64,000 bases of DNA, taken from the NCBI GenBank assembly GCA_030762175.1, contig JAUJEO010000019.1, forward strand, positions 2,238,001-2,302,000, written 5' to 3'. Shown here piece by piece: positions 10,507-22,337 of this stretch. The position numbers and the translations under genes were made by a program. This DNA is from Metallyticus violacea (lineage: Eukaryota > Arthropoda > Insecta > Mantodea > Metallyticidae). Every line of letters starts with the position of its first letter. Position 1 is the first letter of the stretch. A model generated the notes under the pieces. The model worked only from the letters and a program-made list of their open reading frames with translations. It did no database searches and was not told the DNA's origin.

Positions 10507-11976
10507 AGTATAATGAAAGAGAACAAGTTATCTCAAATAAGAATGGAAAAAAAGTGATTCTAAGGAAATTTCCAAACTTCGAAAAAAAATTTTTTTCTTT
10601 TCGAGATTCTTTGCGCATAATATGCTTGTCTGAGGCTATCAAACTAGTATAATGAAAGAGAACCAGATATCTCAAATAAGAACGGAAAAAAAGTGATTCT
10701 AACGAAGTTTCCAAACTTCGAAAAAAATTTTTTCTTTTCGAGATTCTTTGCGCATAATATGCTTGTCTAAAGCTATCAAACAAGTATAATGAAAGAGAAC
10801 AAGTTATCTCAAATAAGAATGGAAAAAAAGTGATTCTAAGGAAGTTTCCAAACTTCGAAAAAAAATTTTTTTCTTTTCGAGATTCTTTGCGCATAATATG
10901 CTTGTCTAAGGCTATCAAACTAGTATAATGAAAGAGAACAAGTTATCTTAAATAAGAACGGAAAAAAAGTGATTCTAACGAAGTTTCCAAACTTCGAAAA
11001 AAAATTTTTTTCTTTTCGAGATTCTTTGCGCATAATATGCTTGTCTAAGGCTATCAAACTAGTATAATGAAAGAGAACAAGTTATCTTAAATAAGAACGG
11101 AAAAAAAGTGATTCTAACGAAGTTTCCAAACTTCGAAAAAAAATTTCTTTCTTTTCGAGATTCTTTGCGCATAATATGCTTGTCTAAGGCTATCAAACTA
11201 GTATAATGAAAGAGAACAAGTTATCTCAAATAAGAATGGAAAAAAAGTGATTCTAAGGAAGTTTCCAAACTTCGAAAAAAAATTTTTTTCTTTTCGAGAT
11301 TCTTTGCGCATAATATGCTTGTCTGAGGCTATCAAACTAGTATAATGAAAGAGAACCAGTAATCTTAAATAAGAACGGAAAAAAAGTGATTCTAACGAAG
11401 TTTCCAAATTTCGAAAAAAAATTTTTTTCTTTTCGAGATTCTTTGCGCATAATATGCTTGTCTAAGGCTTTCAAACTAGTATAATGAAAGAGAACAAGTT
11501 ATCTCAAATAAGAATGGAAAAAAAATGATTCTAAGGAAGTTTCCAAACTTCGAAAAAAAATTTTTTTCTTTTCGAGATTCTTTGCGCATAATATGCTTGT
11601 CTGAGGCTATCAAACTAGTATAATGAAAGAGAACCAGTTATCTCAAATAAGAACGGAAACAAGTGATTCTAACGAAGTTTCCAAACTTCGAAATAAAATT
11701 TTAATCTTTTCGAGATTCTTTGCGCAAAATATGCTTGTCTGAGGCTATCAAACTAGTATAATGAAAGAGAACCAGTAATCTTAAATAAGAACGGAAAAAA
11801 AGAGATTCTAACGAAGTTTCTTAACTTCGAAAAAAAAATTTTTTCTTTTCGAGATTCTTTGCGCATAATATGCTTGTCTAAGGCTATCAAACTAGTATAA
11901 TGAAAGAGAACAAGTTATCTCAAATAAGAACGGAAAAAAGTGATTCTAACGAAGTTTCCAAACTTCGAAAAAAAAA
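10507..11976. repeat. Mosaic satellite segment, related to 22.5-24.9 kb
   Basis: The segment continues the 139-bp array and matches about 22572-24900 at an offset near 12,065, later shifting by whole monomers. A shared rare variant is GGAAACAAGTG at 11655, 24554 and 26913. GAAACTTCG-region variants such as TTTCCAAATTTCG (about 11401) are also shared. It contains no genes. Confidence 0.75.
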
Positions 11977-13153
11977 TTTTTTCTTTTCGAGATTCTTTGC
12001 GCATAATATGCTTGTCTGAGGCTATCAAACTAGTATAATGAAAGAGAACCAGTAATCTTAAATAAGAACGGAAAAAAGTGATTATAACGAAGTTTCCAAA
12101 CTTCGAAATAAAATTTTTTTCTTTTCGAGATTCTTTTCGCATAACATGCTTGTCTAAGGCTATCAAACAAGTATAATGAAAGAGAACAAGTTATCTCAAA
12201 TAAGAATGGAAAAAAAGTGATTCTAAGGAAGTTTCCAAACTTCGAAAAAAATTTTTTTTCTTTTCGAGATTCTTTGCGCATAATATGCTTGTCTGAGGCT
12301 ATCAAACTAGTATAATGAAAGAGAACCAGTTATCTCAAATAAGAACGGAAAAAAAGTGATTCTAACGAAGTTTCCAAACTTCGAAAAAAAATTTTTTTCT
12401 TTTCGAGATTCTTTGCGCATAATATGCTTGTCTAAGGCTATCAAACAAGTATAATGAAAGAGAACAAGTTAAATAAGAATGGAAAAAAAGTGATTCTAAG
12501 GAAGTTTCCAAACTTCGAAAAAAAATTTTTTTCTTTTCGAGATTCTTTGCGCATAATATGCTTGTCTGAGGCTATCAAACTAGTATAATGAAAGAGAACC
12601 AGTAATCTTAAATAAGAACGGAAAAAAGTGATTATAACGAAGTTTCCAAACTTCGAAATAAAATTTTTTTCTTTTCGAGATTCTTTTCGCATAACATGCT
12701 TGTCTAAGGCTATCAAACAAGTATAATGAAAGAGAACAAGTTATCTCAAATAAGAATGGAAAAAAAGTGATTCTAAGGAAGTTTCCAAACTTCGAAAAAA
12801 ATTTTTTTTCTTTTCGAGATTCTTTGCGCATAATATGCTTGTCTGAGGCTATCAAACTAGTATAATGAAAGAGAACCAGTTATCTCAAATAAGAACGGAA
12901 AAAAAGTGATTCTAACGAAGTTTCCAAACTTCGAAAAAAAATTTTTTTCTTTTCGAGATTCTTTGCGCATAATATGCTTGTCTAAGGCTATCAAACAAGT
13001 ATAATGAAAGAGAACAAGTTAAATAAGAATGGAAAAAAAGTGATTCTAAGGAAGTTTCCAAACTTCGAAAAAAAATTTTTTTCTTTTCGAGATTCTTTGC
13101 GCATAATATGCTTGTCTGAGGCTATCAAACTAGTATAATGAAAGAGAACCAGT
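11977..13153. repeat. Tandem duplication of a 550-bp, 4-monomer block
   Basis: Two adjacent copies are offset by 550 bp. TTTTCGCATAACATGC (from about 12133) recurs 550 bp later, and the shortened GTTAAATAAG (12469), which lacks 5 bp of GTTATCTCAAATAAG, recurs at 13019. The period equals 4 x 139 minus 6, explained by that 5-bp loss and one short A run. A single copy of the same block occurs near 27.2-27.7 kb. Confidence 0.85.
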
Positions 13154-13720
13154 TATCTCAGATAAGAATGGAAAAAAAGTGATTCTACCGAAGTTTCCAA
13201 ACTTCGAAAAAAAATTTTTTTCTTTTCGAGATTCTTTGCGCATACCTATGCTTTTCTGAGGCTATCAAACTAGTATAATGAAAGAGAACCAGTTATCTCA
13301 AATAAGAACGGAAAAAAAGTGATTCCAACGAAGTTTCCAAACTTCGAAAAAAAAATTTTTTCTTTTAGAGATTCTTTGCGCATAATATGCTTTTCTGAGG
13401 CTATCAAAATAGTATAATGAAAGAGAACCAGTTATCTCAAATAAGAACGGAAAAAAAGTGATTCTAACGAAGTTTCCAAACTTCGAAATAAAATTTTTTT
13501 CTTTTCGAGATTCTTTGCGCATAATATGCTTGTCTGAGGCTATCAAACTAGTATAATGAAAGAGAACGAGTAATCTTAAATAAGAACGGAAAAAAAGTGA
13601 TTCTAACGAAGTTTCCAAACTTCGAAAAAAAATTTTTTTCTTTTCGAGATTCTTTGCGCATAATATGCTTGTCTAAGGCTATCAAACTAGTATAATGAAA
13701 GAGAACAAGTTATCTCAAAT
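13154..13720. repeat. Fragment of unit A (matches about 2.2-2.8 kb)
   Basis: Variants of unit A recur here at an offset of about 10,947: GCATACCTATGC, GATTCCAACG, TTTTAGAGATTC, CAAAATAGTATAATG and GAACGAGTAATC appear in the same order. Two monomers including TATAATTAAAG are missing before the AAGAATGTAA monomer at 13721 (3052 in unit A, offset 10,669). Confidence 0.8.
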
Positions 13721-15672
13721 AAGAATGTAAAAAAAGTGATTCTAAGGAAGTTTCCAAACTTCGAAAAAAAATTTTTTTCTTTTCGAGATTCTTTGCGCAT
13801 AATATGCTTGTCTGAGGCTATCAAACTAGTATAATGAAAGAGAACCAGTTATCTCAAATAAGAACGGAAAAAAAGTGATTCTAACGAGGTTTCCAATCTT
13901 CGAAAAAAAAATTTTTTCTTTTCTAGATTCTTTGCGTATAATATGCTTTTCTGAGACTATCAAACTAGTATAATGAAAGAGAACCAGTTATCTCAAATAA
14001 GAACGGAAAAAAAGTGATTCTAACGAAGTTTCCAAACTTCGAAAAAAATTTTTTTTCTTTTCGAGATTCTTTGCGCATAATATGCTTGTCTAAGGCTATC
14101 AAACTAGTATAATGAAAGAGAACAAGTTATCTCAAATAAGAACGGAAAAAAAGTGATTCTAACGAAGTTTCCAAACTTCGAAAAAAAATTTTTTTCTTTT
14201 CGAGATTCTTTGCGCATAATATGCTTGTCTGAGGCTATCAAACTAGTATAATGAAAGAGAACCAGTAATCTTAAATAAGAACGGAAAAAAAGTGTTTCTA
14301 ACGAAGTTTCTAAACTTCGAAAAAAAATTTTTTTCTTTTCGAGATTCTTTGCGCATAATATGCTTGTCTAAGGCTATCAAACTAGTATAATGAAAGAGAA
14401 CAAGTTATCTCAAATAAGAATGGAAAAAAAGTGATTACTAGGAAGTTTCCAAACTTCGAAAAAAATTTTTTTCTTTTCGAGATTCTTTGCGCATAATATG
14501 CTTGTCTAAGGCTATCAAACTAGTATAATGAAAGAGAACAAGTTATCTTAAATAAGAACGGAAAAAAAGTGATTCTAACGAAGTTTCCAAACTTCGAAAA
14601 AAAATTTTTTTCTTTTCGAGATTCTTTGCGCATAATATGCTTGTCTAAGGCTATCAAACTAGTATAATGAAAGAGAACAAGTTATCTCAAATAAGAATGT
14701 AAAAAAAGTGATTCTAAGGAAGTTTCCAAACTTCGAAAAAAAATTTTTTTCTTTTCGAGATTCTTTGCGCATAATATGCTTGTCTGAGGCTATCAAACTA
14801 GTATAATGAAAGAGAACCAGTTATCTCAAATAAGAACGGAAAAAAAGTGATTCTAACGAGGTTTCCAATCTTCGAAAAAACAATTTTTTCTTTTCTAGAT
14901 TCTTTGCGTATAATATGCTTTTCTGAGACTATCAAACTAGTATAATGAAAGAGAACCAGTTATCTCAAATAAGAACGGAAAAAAAGTGATTCTAACGAAG
15001 TTTCCAAACTTCGAAAAAAATTTTTTTTCTTTTCGAGATTCTTTGCGCATAATATGCTTGTCTAAGGCTATCAAACTAGTATAATGAAAGAGAACAAGTT
15101 ATCTCAAATAAGAACGGAAAAAAAGTGATTCTAACGAAGTTTCCAAACTTCGAAAAAAAATTTTTTTCTTTTCGAGATTCTTTGCGCATAATATGCTTGT
15201 CTGAGGCTATCAAACTAGTATAATGAAAGAGAACCAGTAATCTTAAATAAGAACGGAAAAAAAGTGTTTCTAACGAAGTTTCTAAACTTCGAAAAAAAAT
15301 TTTTTTCTTTTCGAGATTCTTTGCGCATAATATGCTTGTCTAAGGCTATCAAACTAGTATAATGAAAGAGAACAAGTTATCTCAAATAAGAATGGAAAAA
15401 AAGTGATTACTAGGAAGTTTCCAAACTTCGAAAAAAAATTTTTTTCTTTTCGAGATTCTTTGCGCATAATATGCTTGTCTAAGGCTATCAAACTAGTATA
15501 ATGAAAGAGAACAAGTTATCTTAAATAAGAACGGAAAAAAAGTGATTCTAACGAAGTTTCCAAACTTCGAAAAAAAATTTTTTTCTTTTCGAGATTCTTT
15601 GCGCATAATATGCTTGTCTAAGGCTATCAAACTAGTATAATGAAAGAGAACAAGTTATCTCAAATAAGAATG
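13721..15672. repeat. Tandem duplication of a 972/973-bp, 7-monomer block
   Basis: AAGAATGTAA at 13721 recurs at 14693, TCTAAACTTCG at about 14310 recurs at 15282, and GTGATTACTAGG at 14431 recurs at 15403. All are offset by 972, changing to 973 after a one-base A-tract difference. The second copy has a C within its A tract near 14881 that the first lacks. The block derives from the 3.0-4.0 kb part of unit A. Confidence 0.85.
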
Positions 15673-17024
15673 GAAAAAAAGTGATTCTAAGGAAGTTTCC
15701 AAACTTCGAAAAAAAATTTTTTTCTTTTCGAGATTCTTTGCGCATAATATGCTTGTCTGAGGCTATCAAACTAGTATAATGAAAGAGAACCAGTTATCTC
15801 AAATAAGAACGGAAAAAAAGTGATTCTAACGAAGTTTCCAAACTTCGAAATAAAATTTTAATCTTTTCGAGATTCTTTGCGCAAAATATGCTTGTCTGAG
15901 GCTATCAAACTAGTATAATGAAAGAGAACCAGTAATCTTAAATAAGAACGGAAAAAAAGTGATTCTAACGAAGTTTCCTAACTTCGAAAAAAAAAATTTT
16001 TCTTTTCGAGATTCTTTGCGCATAATATGCTTGTCTAAGGCTATCAAACTAGTATAATGAAAGAGAACAAGTTATCTCAAATAAAAACGGAAAAAAAGTG
16101 ATTCTAACGAAGTTTCCAAACTTCGAAAAAAAAATTTTTTCTTTTCGAGATTCTTTGCGCAAAATATGCTTGTCTGAGGCTATCAAACTAGTATAATGAA
16201 AGAGAACCAGTAATCTTAAATAAGAACGGAAAAAAAGTGATTATAACGAAGTTTCCAAACTTCGAAAAAAAATTTTTTCTTTTCGAGATTCTTTGCGCAT
16301 AATTTGCTTGTCTGAGGCTATCAAACTAGTATAATGAAAGAGAACCAGTTATCTCAAATAAGAACGGAAAAAAAGTGATTCTAACGAAGTTTCCAAACTT
16401 CGAAATAAAATTTTAATCTTTTCGAGATTCTTTGCGCAAAATATGCTTGTCTGAGGCTATCAAACTAGTATAATGAAAGAGAACCAGTTATCTCAAATAA
16501 GAACGGAAAAAAAGTGATTCTAACGAGGTTTCCAATCTTCGAAAAAAAATTTTTTTCTTTTCTAGATTCTTTGCGCATAATATGCTTTTCTGAGTCTATC
16601 AAACTAGTATAATTAAAGAGAACCAGTTATCTCAAATAAGAACGGAAAAAAAGTGATTCTAAGGAAGTTTCCAAACTTCGAAAAAAAATTTTTTTCTTTT
16701 CCAGATTCTTTGCGCATAATATGCTTGTCTGAGGCTATCAAACTAGTATAATGAAAGAGAACCAGTTATCTCAAATAAGAACGGAAAAAAAGTGATTCTA
16801 ACGAAGTTTCCAAACTTCGAAAAAAATTTTTTTTCTTTTCGAGATTCTTTGCGCATAATATGCTTGTCTCAGGCTATCAAACTAGTATAATGAAAGAGAA
16901 CAAGTTATCTCAAATAAGAACGGAAAAAAAGTGATTCTAACGAAGTTTCCAAACTTCGAAAAAAATTTTTTTTCTTTTCGAGATTCTTTGCGCATAATAT
17001 GCTTGTCTGAGGCTATCAAACTAG
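15673..17024. repeat. Mosaic satellite segment before third unit A
   Basis: This is ordinary 139-bp monomers with variant types seen elsewhere: AAATAAAATTTTAATC (two), GAGGTTTCCAATC with TTCTAGATTC, ATAAAAACGG (about 16081) and TTGTCTCAGG (about 16864). I could not assign the whole stretch to one source block. Confidence 0.7.
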
Positions 17025-20000
17025 TATAATGAAAGAGAACCAGTAATCTGAAATAAGAACGGAAAAAAAGTGATTATAACGAAATTTCCAAACTTCGAAA
17101 AAAAATTTTTTTCTTTTCGAGATTCTTTGCGCATAATATGCTTGTCTAAGGCTATCAAACTAGTATAATGAAAGAGAACAAGTTATCTTAAATAAGAACG
17201 GAAAAAAAGTGATTCTAACGAAGTTTCCAAACTTCTTAAAAAAAATTTTTTTCTTTTCGAGATTCTTTGCGCATAATATGCTTGTCTAAGGCTATCAAAC
17301 TAGAATAATGAAAGAGAAGAAGTTATCTCAAATAAGAATGGAAAAAAAGTGATTCTAAGGAAGTTTCCAAACTTCGAAAAAAATTTTTTTTCTTTTCCAG
17401 ATTATTTGCGCATAATATGCTTGTCTGAGGCTATCAAACTAGTATAATGAAAGAGAACCAGTTATCTCAAATAAGAAAGGAAAAAAAGTGATTCTAACGA
17501 GGTTTCCAATCTTCGAAAAAAAATTTTTTTCTTTTCTAGATTCTTTGCGCATAATATGCTTTTCTGAGGCTATCAAACTAGTATAATGAAAGACAACCAG
17601 TTATCTCAAATAAGAACGGAAAAAAAGTGATTCTAACGAAGTTTCCAAACTTCGAAAAAAAATTTATTTCTTTTCGAGAATATTTGCGCATAATATGCTT
17701 GTCTAAGGCTATCAAACTAGTATAATGAAAGAGAACATGTTATCTCAAATAAGAACGGAAAAAAAGTGATTCTAACGAAGTTTCCAAACTTCGAAAAAAA
17801 ATTTTTTTCTTTTCGAGAGTCTTTGCGCATAATATGCTTGTCTGAGGCTATCAAACTAGTATAATGAAAGAGAACCAGTAATCTTAAATAAGAACGGAAA
17901 AAAAGTGATTATAACGAAGTTTCCAAACTTCGAAAAAAAATTTTTTCTTTTCGAGATTCTTTGCGCATAATATGCTTGTCTAAGGCTATCAAACAAGTAT
18001 AATGAAAGAGAACAAGTTATCTCAAATAAAAATGGAAAAAAAGTGATTCTAAGGAAGTTTCCAAACTTCGAAAAAAAATTTTTTTCTTTTCGAGATTCTT
18101 TGCGCATAATATGCTTGTCTGATGCTATCAAACTAGTATAATGAAAGAGAACCAGTTATCTCAAATAAGAACGGAAAAAAAGTGATTCTAACGAAGTTTC
18201 CAAACTTCGAAAAAAAAATTTTTTCTTTTCGAGATTCTTTGCGCATAATATGCTTGTCTAGGGCTATCAAACAAGTATAATGAAAGAGAACAAGTTATCT
18301 CAAATAAGAATGGAAAAAAAGTGATTCTAAGGAAGTTTCCAAACTTCGAAAAAAAATTTTTTTCTTTTCGAGAGTCTTTGCGCATAATATGCTTGTCTGA
18401 GGCTATCAAACTAGTATAATGAAAGAGAACCAGTAATCTTAAATAAGAACGGAAAAAAAGTGATTATAACGAAGTTTCCAAACTTCGAAAAAAAATTTTT
18501 TCTTTTCGAGATTCTTTGCGCATAATATGCTTGTCTAAGGCTATCAAACAAGTATAATGAAAGAGAACAAGTTATCTCAAATAAAAATGGAAAAAAAGTG
18601 ATTCTAAGGAAGTTTCCAAACTTCGAAAAAAAATTTTTTTCTTTTCGAGATTCTTTGCGCATAATATGCTTGTCTGATGCTATCAAACTAGTATAATGAA
18701 AGAGAACCAGTTATCTCAAATAAGAACGGAAAAAAAGTGATTCTAACGAAGTTTCCAAACTTCGAAAAAAAAATTTTTTCTTTTCGAGATTCTTTGCGCA
18801 TAATATGCTTGTCTAGGGCTATCAAACAAGTATAATGAAAGAGAACAAGTTATCTCAAATAAGAATGGAAAAAAAGTGATTCTAAGGAAGTTTCCAAACT
18901 TCGAAAAAAAATTTTTTTCTTTTCGAGATTCTTTGCGCATAATATGCTTGTCTAAGGCTATCAAACTAGTATAATGAAAGAGAACAAGTTATCTTAAATA
19001 AGAACGGAAAAAAAGTGATTCTAACGAAGTTTCCAAACTTCGAAAAAAAATTTTTTTCTTTTCGAGATTCTTTGCGCATAATATGCTTGTCTAAGGCTAT
19101 CAAACTAGTATAATGAAAGAGAACAAGTTATCTCAAATAAGAATGGAAAAAAAGTGATTCTAAGGAAGTTTCCAAACTTCGAAAAAAAATTTTTTTCTTT
19201 TCGAGATTCTTTGCGCATAATATGCTTGTCTGAGGCTATCAAACTTGTATAATGAAAGAGAACCAGTTATCTCAAATAAGAACGGAAAAAAAGTGATTCT
19301 AACGAAGTTTCCAAACTTCGAAATAAAATTTTAATCTTTTCGAGATTCTTTGCGCAAAATATGCTTGTCTGAGGCTATCAAACTAGTATAATGAAAGAGA
19401 ACCAGTAATCTTAAATAAGAACGGAAAAAAAGTGATTCTAACGAAGTTTCCAAACTTCGAAAAAAAAATTTTTTCTTTTCGAGATTCTTTGCGCATAATA
19501 TGCTTGTCTGAGGCTATCAAACTAGTATAATGAAAGAGAACCAGTTATCTCAGATAAGAATGGAAAAAAAGTGATTCTAACGAAGTTTCCAAACTTCGAA
19601 AAAAAATTTTTTTCTTTTCGAGATTCTTTGCGCATACCTATGCTTTTCTGAGGCTATCAAACTAGTATAATGAAAGAGAACCAGTTATCTCAAATAAGAA
19701 CGGAAAAAAAGTGATTCCAACGAAGTTTCCAAACTTCGAAAAAAAAATTTTTTCTTTTAGAGATTCTTTGCGCATAATATGCTTTTCTGAGGCTATCAAA
19801 ATAGTATAATGAAAGAGAACCAGTTATCTCAAATAAGAACGGAAAAAAAGTGATTCTAACGAAGTTTCCAAACTTCGAAATAAAATTTTTTTCTTTTCGA
19901 GATTCTTTGCGCATAATATGCTTGTCTGAGGCTATCAAACTAGTATAATGAAAGAGAACGAGTAATCTTAAATAAGAACGGAAAAAAAGTGATTCTAACG

Positions 20001-22337
20001 AAGTTTCCAAACTTCGAAAAAAAATTTTTTTCTTTTCGAGATTCTTTGCGCATAATATGCTTGTCTAAGGCTATCAAACTAGTATAATTAAAGAGAACAA
20101 GTTATCTCAAATAAGAACGGAAAAAAAGTGATTCTAACGAAGTTTCCAAACTTCGAAAAAAAATTTTTTTCTTTTCGAGATTCTTTGCGCATAATATGCT
20201 TGTCTGAGGCTATCAAACTAGTATAATGAAAGAGAACCAGTAATCTTAAATAAGAACGGAAAAAAAGTGATTCTAACGAAGTTTCCAAACTTCGAAAAAA
20301 AATTTTTTTCTTTTCGAGATTCTTTGCGCATAATATGCTTGTCTAAGGCTATCAAACTAGTATAATGAAAGAGAACAAGTTATCTCAAATAAGAATGTAA
20401 AAAAAGTGATTCTAAGGAAGTTTCCAAACTTCGAAAAAAAATTTTTTTCTTTTCGAGATTCTTTGCGCATAATATGCTTGTCTGAGGCTATCAAACTAGT
20501 ATAATGAAAGAGAACCAGTTATCTCAAATAAGAACGGAAAAAAAGTGATTCTAACGAGGTTTCCAATCTTCGAAAAAAAATTTTTTTCTTTTCTAGATTC
20601 TTTGCGTATAATATGCTTTTCTGAGACTATCAAACTAGTATAATGAAAGAGAACCAGTTATCTCAAATAAGAACGGAAAAAAAGTGATTCTAACGAAGTT
20701 TCCAAACTTCGAAAAAAATTTTTTTTCTTTTCGAGATTCTTTGCGCATAATATGCTTGTCTAAGGCTATCAAACTAGTATAATGAAAGAGAACAAGTTAT
20801 CTCAAATAAGAACGGAAAAAAAGTGATTCTAACGAAGTTTCCAAACTTCGAAAAAAAATTTTTTTCTTTTCGAGATTCTTTGCGCATAATATGCTATCAA
20901 ACTAGTATAATGAAAGAGAACCAGTAATCTTAAATAAGAACGGAAAAAAAGTGTTTCTAACGAAGTTTCCAAACTTCGAAAAAAATTTTTTTTCTTTTCG
21001 AGATTCTTTGCGCATAATATGCTTGTCTAAGGCTATCAAACTAGTATAATGAAAGAGAACAAGTTATCTCAAATAAGAATGGAAAAAAAGTGATTCCTAG
21101 GAAGTTTCCAAACTTCGAAAAAAAATTTTTTTCTTTTCGAGATTCTTTGCGCATAATATGCTTGTCTAAGGCTATCAAACTAGTATAATGAAAGAGAACA
21201 AGTTATCTGAAATAAGAACGGAAAAAAAGTGATTCTAACGAAGTTTCCAAACTTCGAAAAAAAATTTTTTTCTTTTCGAGATTCTTTGCGCATTATATGC
21301 TTGTCTAAGGCTATCAAACTAGTATAATGAAAGAGAACAAGTTATCTCAAATAAGAATGGAAAAAAAGTGATTCTAAGGAAGTTTCCAAACTTCGAAAAA
21401 AAATTTTTTTCTTTTCGAGATTCTTTGCGCATAATATGCTTGTCTGAGGCTATCAAACTAGTATAATGAAAGAGAACCAGTTATCTCAAATAAGAACGGA
21501 AAAAAAGTGATTCTAACGAAGTTTCCAAACTTCGAAATAAAATTTTAATCTTTTCGAGATTCTTTGCGCAATATATGCTTGTCTGAGGCTATCAAACTAG
21601 TATAATGAAAGAGAACAAGTTATCTCAAATAAGAACGGAAAAAAAGTGATTCTAACGAAGTTTCCAAACTTCGAAAAAAAATTTTTTTCTTTTCGAGATT
21701 CTTTGCGCATAATATGCTTGTCTGAGGCTATCAAACTAGTATAATGAAAGAGAACCAGTAATCTTAAATAAGAACGGAAAAAAGTAATTATAACGAAGTT
21801 TCCAAACTTCGAAAAAAAATTTTTTTCTTTTCGAGATTCTTTGCGCATAATATGCTTGTCTAAGGCTATCAAACTAGAATAATGAAAGAGAACAAGTTAT
21901 CTCAAATAAGAATGGAAAAAAAGTGATTCTAAGGAAGTTTCCAAACTTCGAAAAAAAATTCTTTTCTTTTCCAGATTATTTGCGCATAATATGCTTGTCT
22001 GAGGCTATCAAACTAGTATAATGAAAGAGAACCAGTTATCTCAAATAAGAACGGAAAAAAAGTGATTCTAACGAGGTTTCCAATCTTCGAAAAAAAATTT
22101 TTTTCTTTTCTAGATTCTTTGCGCATAATATGCTTTTCTGAGGCTATCAAACTAGTATAATGAAAGAGAACCAGTTATCTCAAATAAGAACGGAAAAAAA
22201 GTGATTCTAACGAAGTTTCCAAACTTCGAAAAAAAATTTTTTTCTTTTCGAGAATATTTGCGCATAATATGCTTGTCTAAGGCTATCAAACTAGTATATA
22301 TGAAAGAAAACAAGTGATCTCAAATAAGAACGGAAAA
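17025..22337. repeat. Unit A, rearranged third copy
   Basis: The order of unit A variants recurs at offset 16,784 (AATCTGAAATAAG at about 17045). The offset is 17,339 after an inserted 555-bp duplication and 17,199 after one monomer carrying TTTCCTAACTTCG is missing near 21.6 kb. Several substitutions separate it from copies 1 and 2, for example CTAAGGCT near 17148 against CTAATGCT. It is therefore an older or separately derived copy. Confidence 0.85.
17816..18925. repeat. 555-bp tandem duplication inside third unit A
   Basis: GAGAGTCTTTG at 17815 recurs at 18370, with the four monomers between repeated, including CTAGGGCT and ATAAAAATGG. The copies differ only at the edge: the first ends with GAGAGTC where the second ends with GAGATTC. 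Units A1 and A2 have one copy of this block. Confidence 0.85.

Noticed and set aside
10394..10918. Open reading frames of 60-174 codons, mostly on the minus strand, with repeated lysine/arginine- and phenylalanine-rich segments
   Set aside because: They are read-through of the satellite. The same residues recur each monomer in a shifted frame because 139 is not a multiple of 3, identical copies follow every DNA duplication, and single-base A/T-tract changes start or end them freely.
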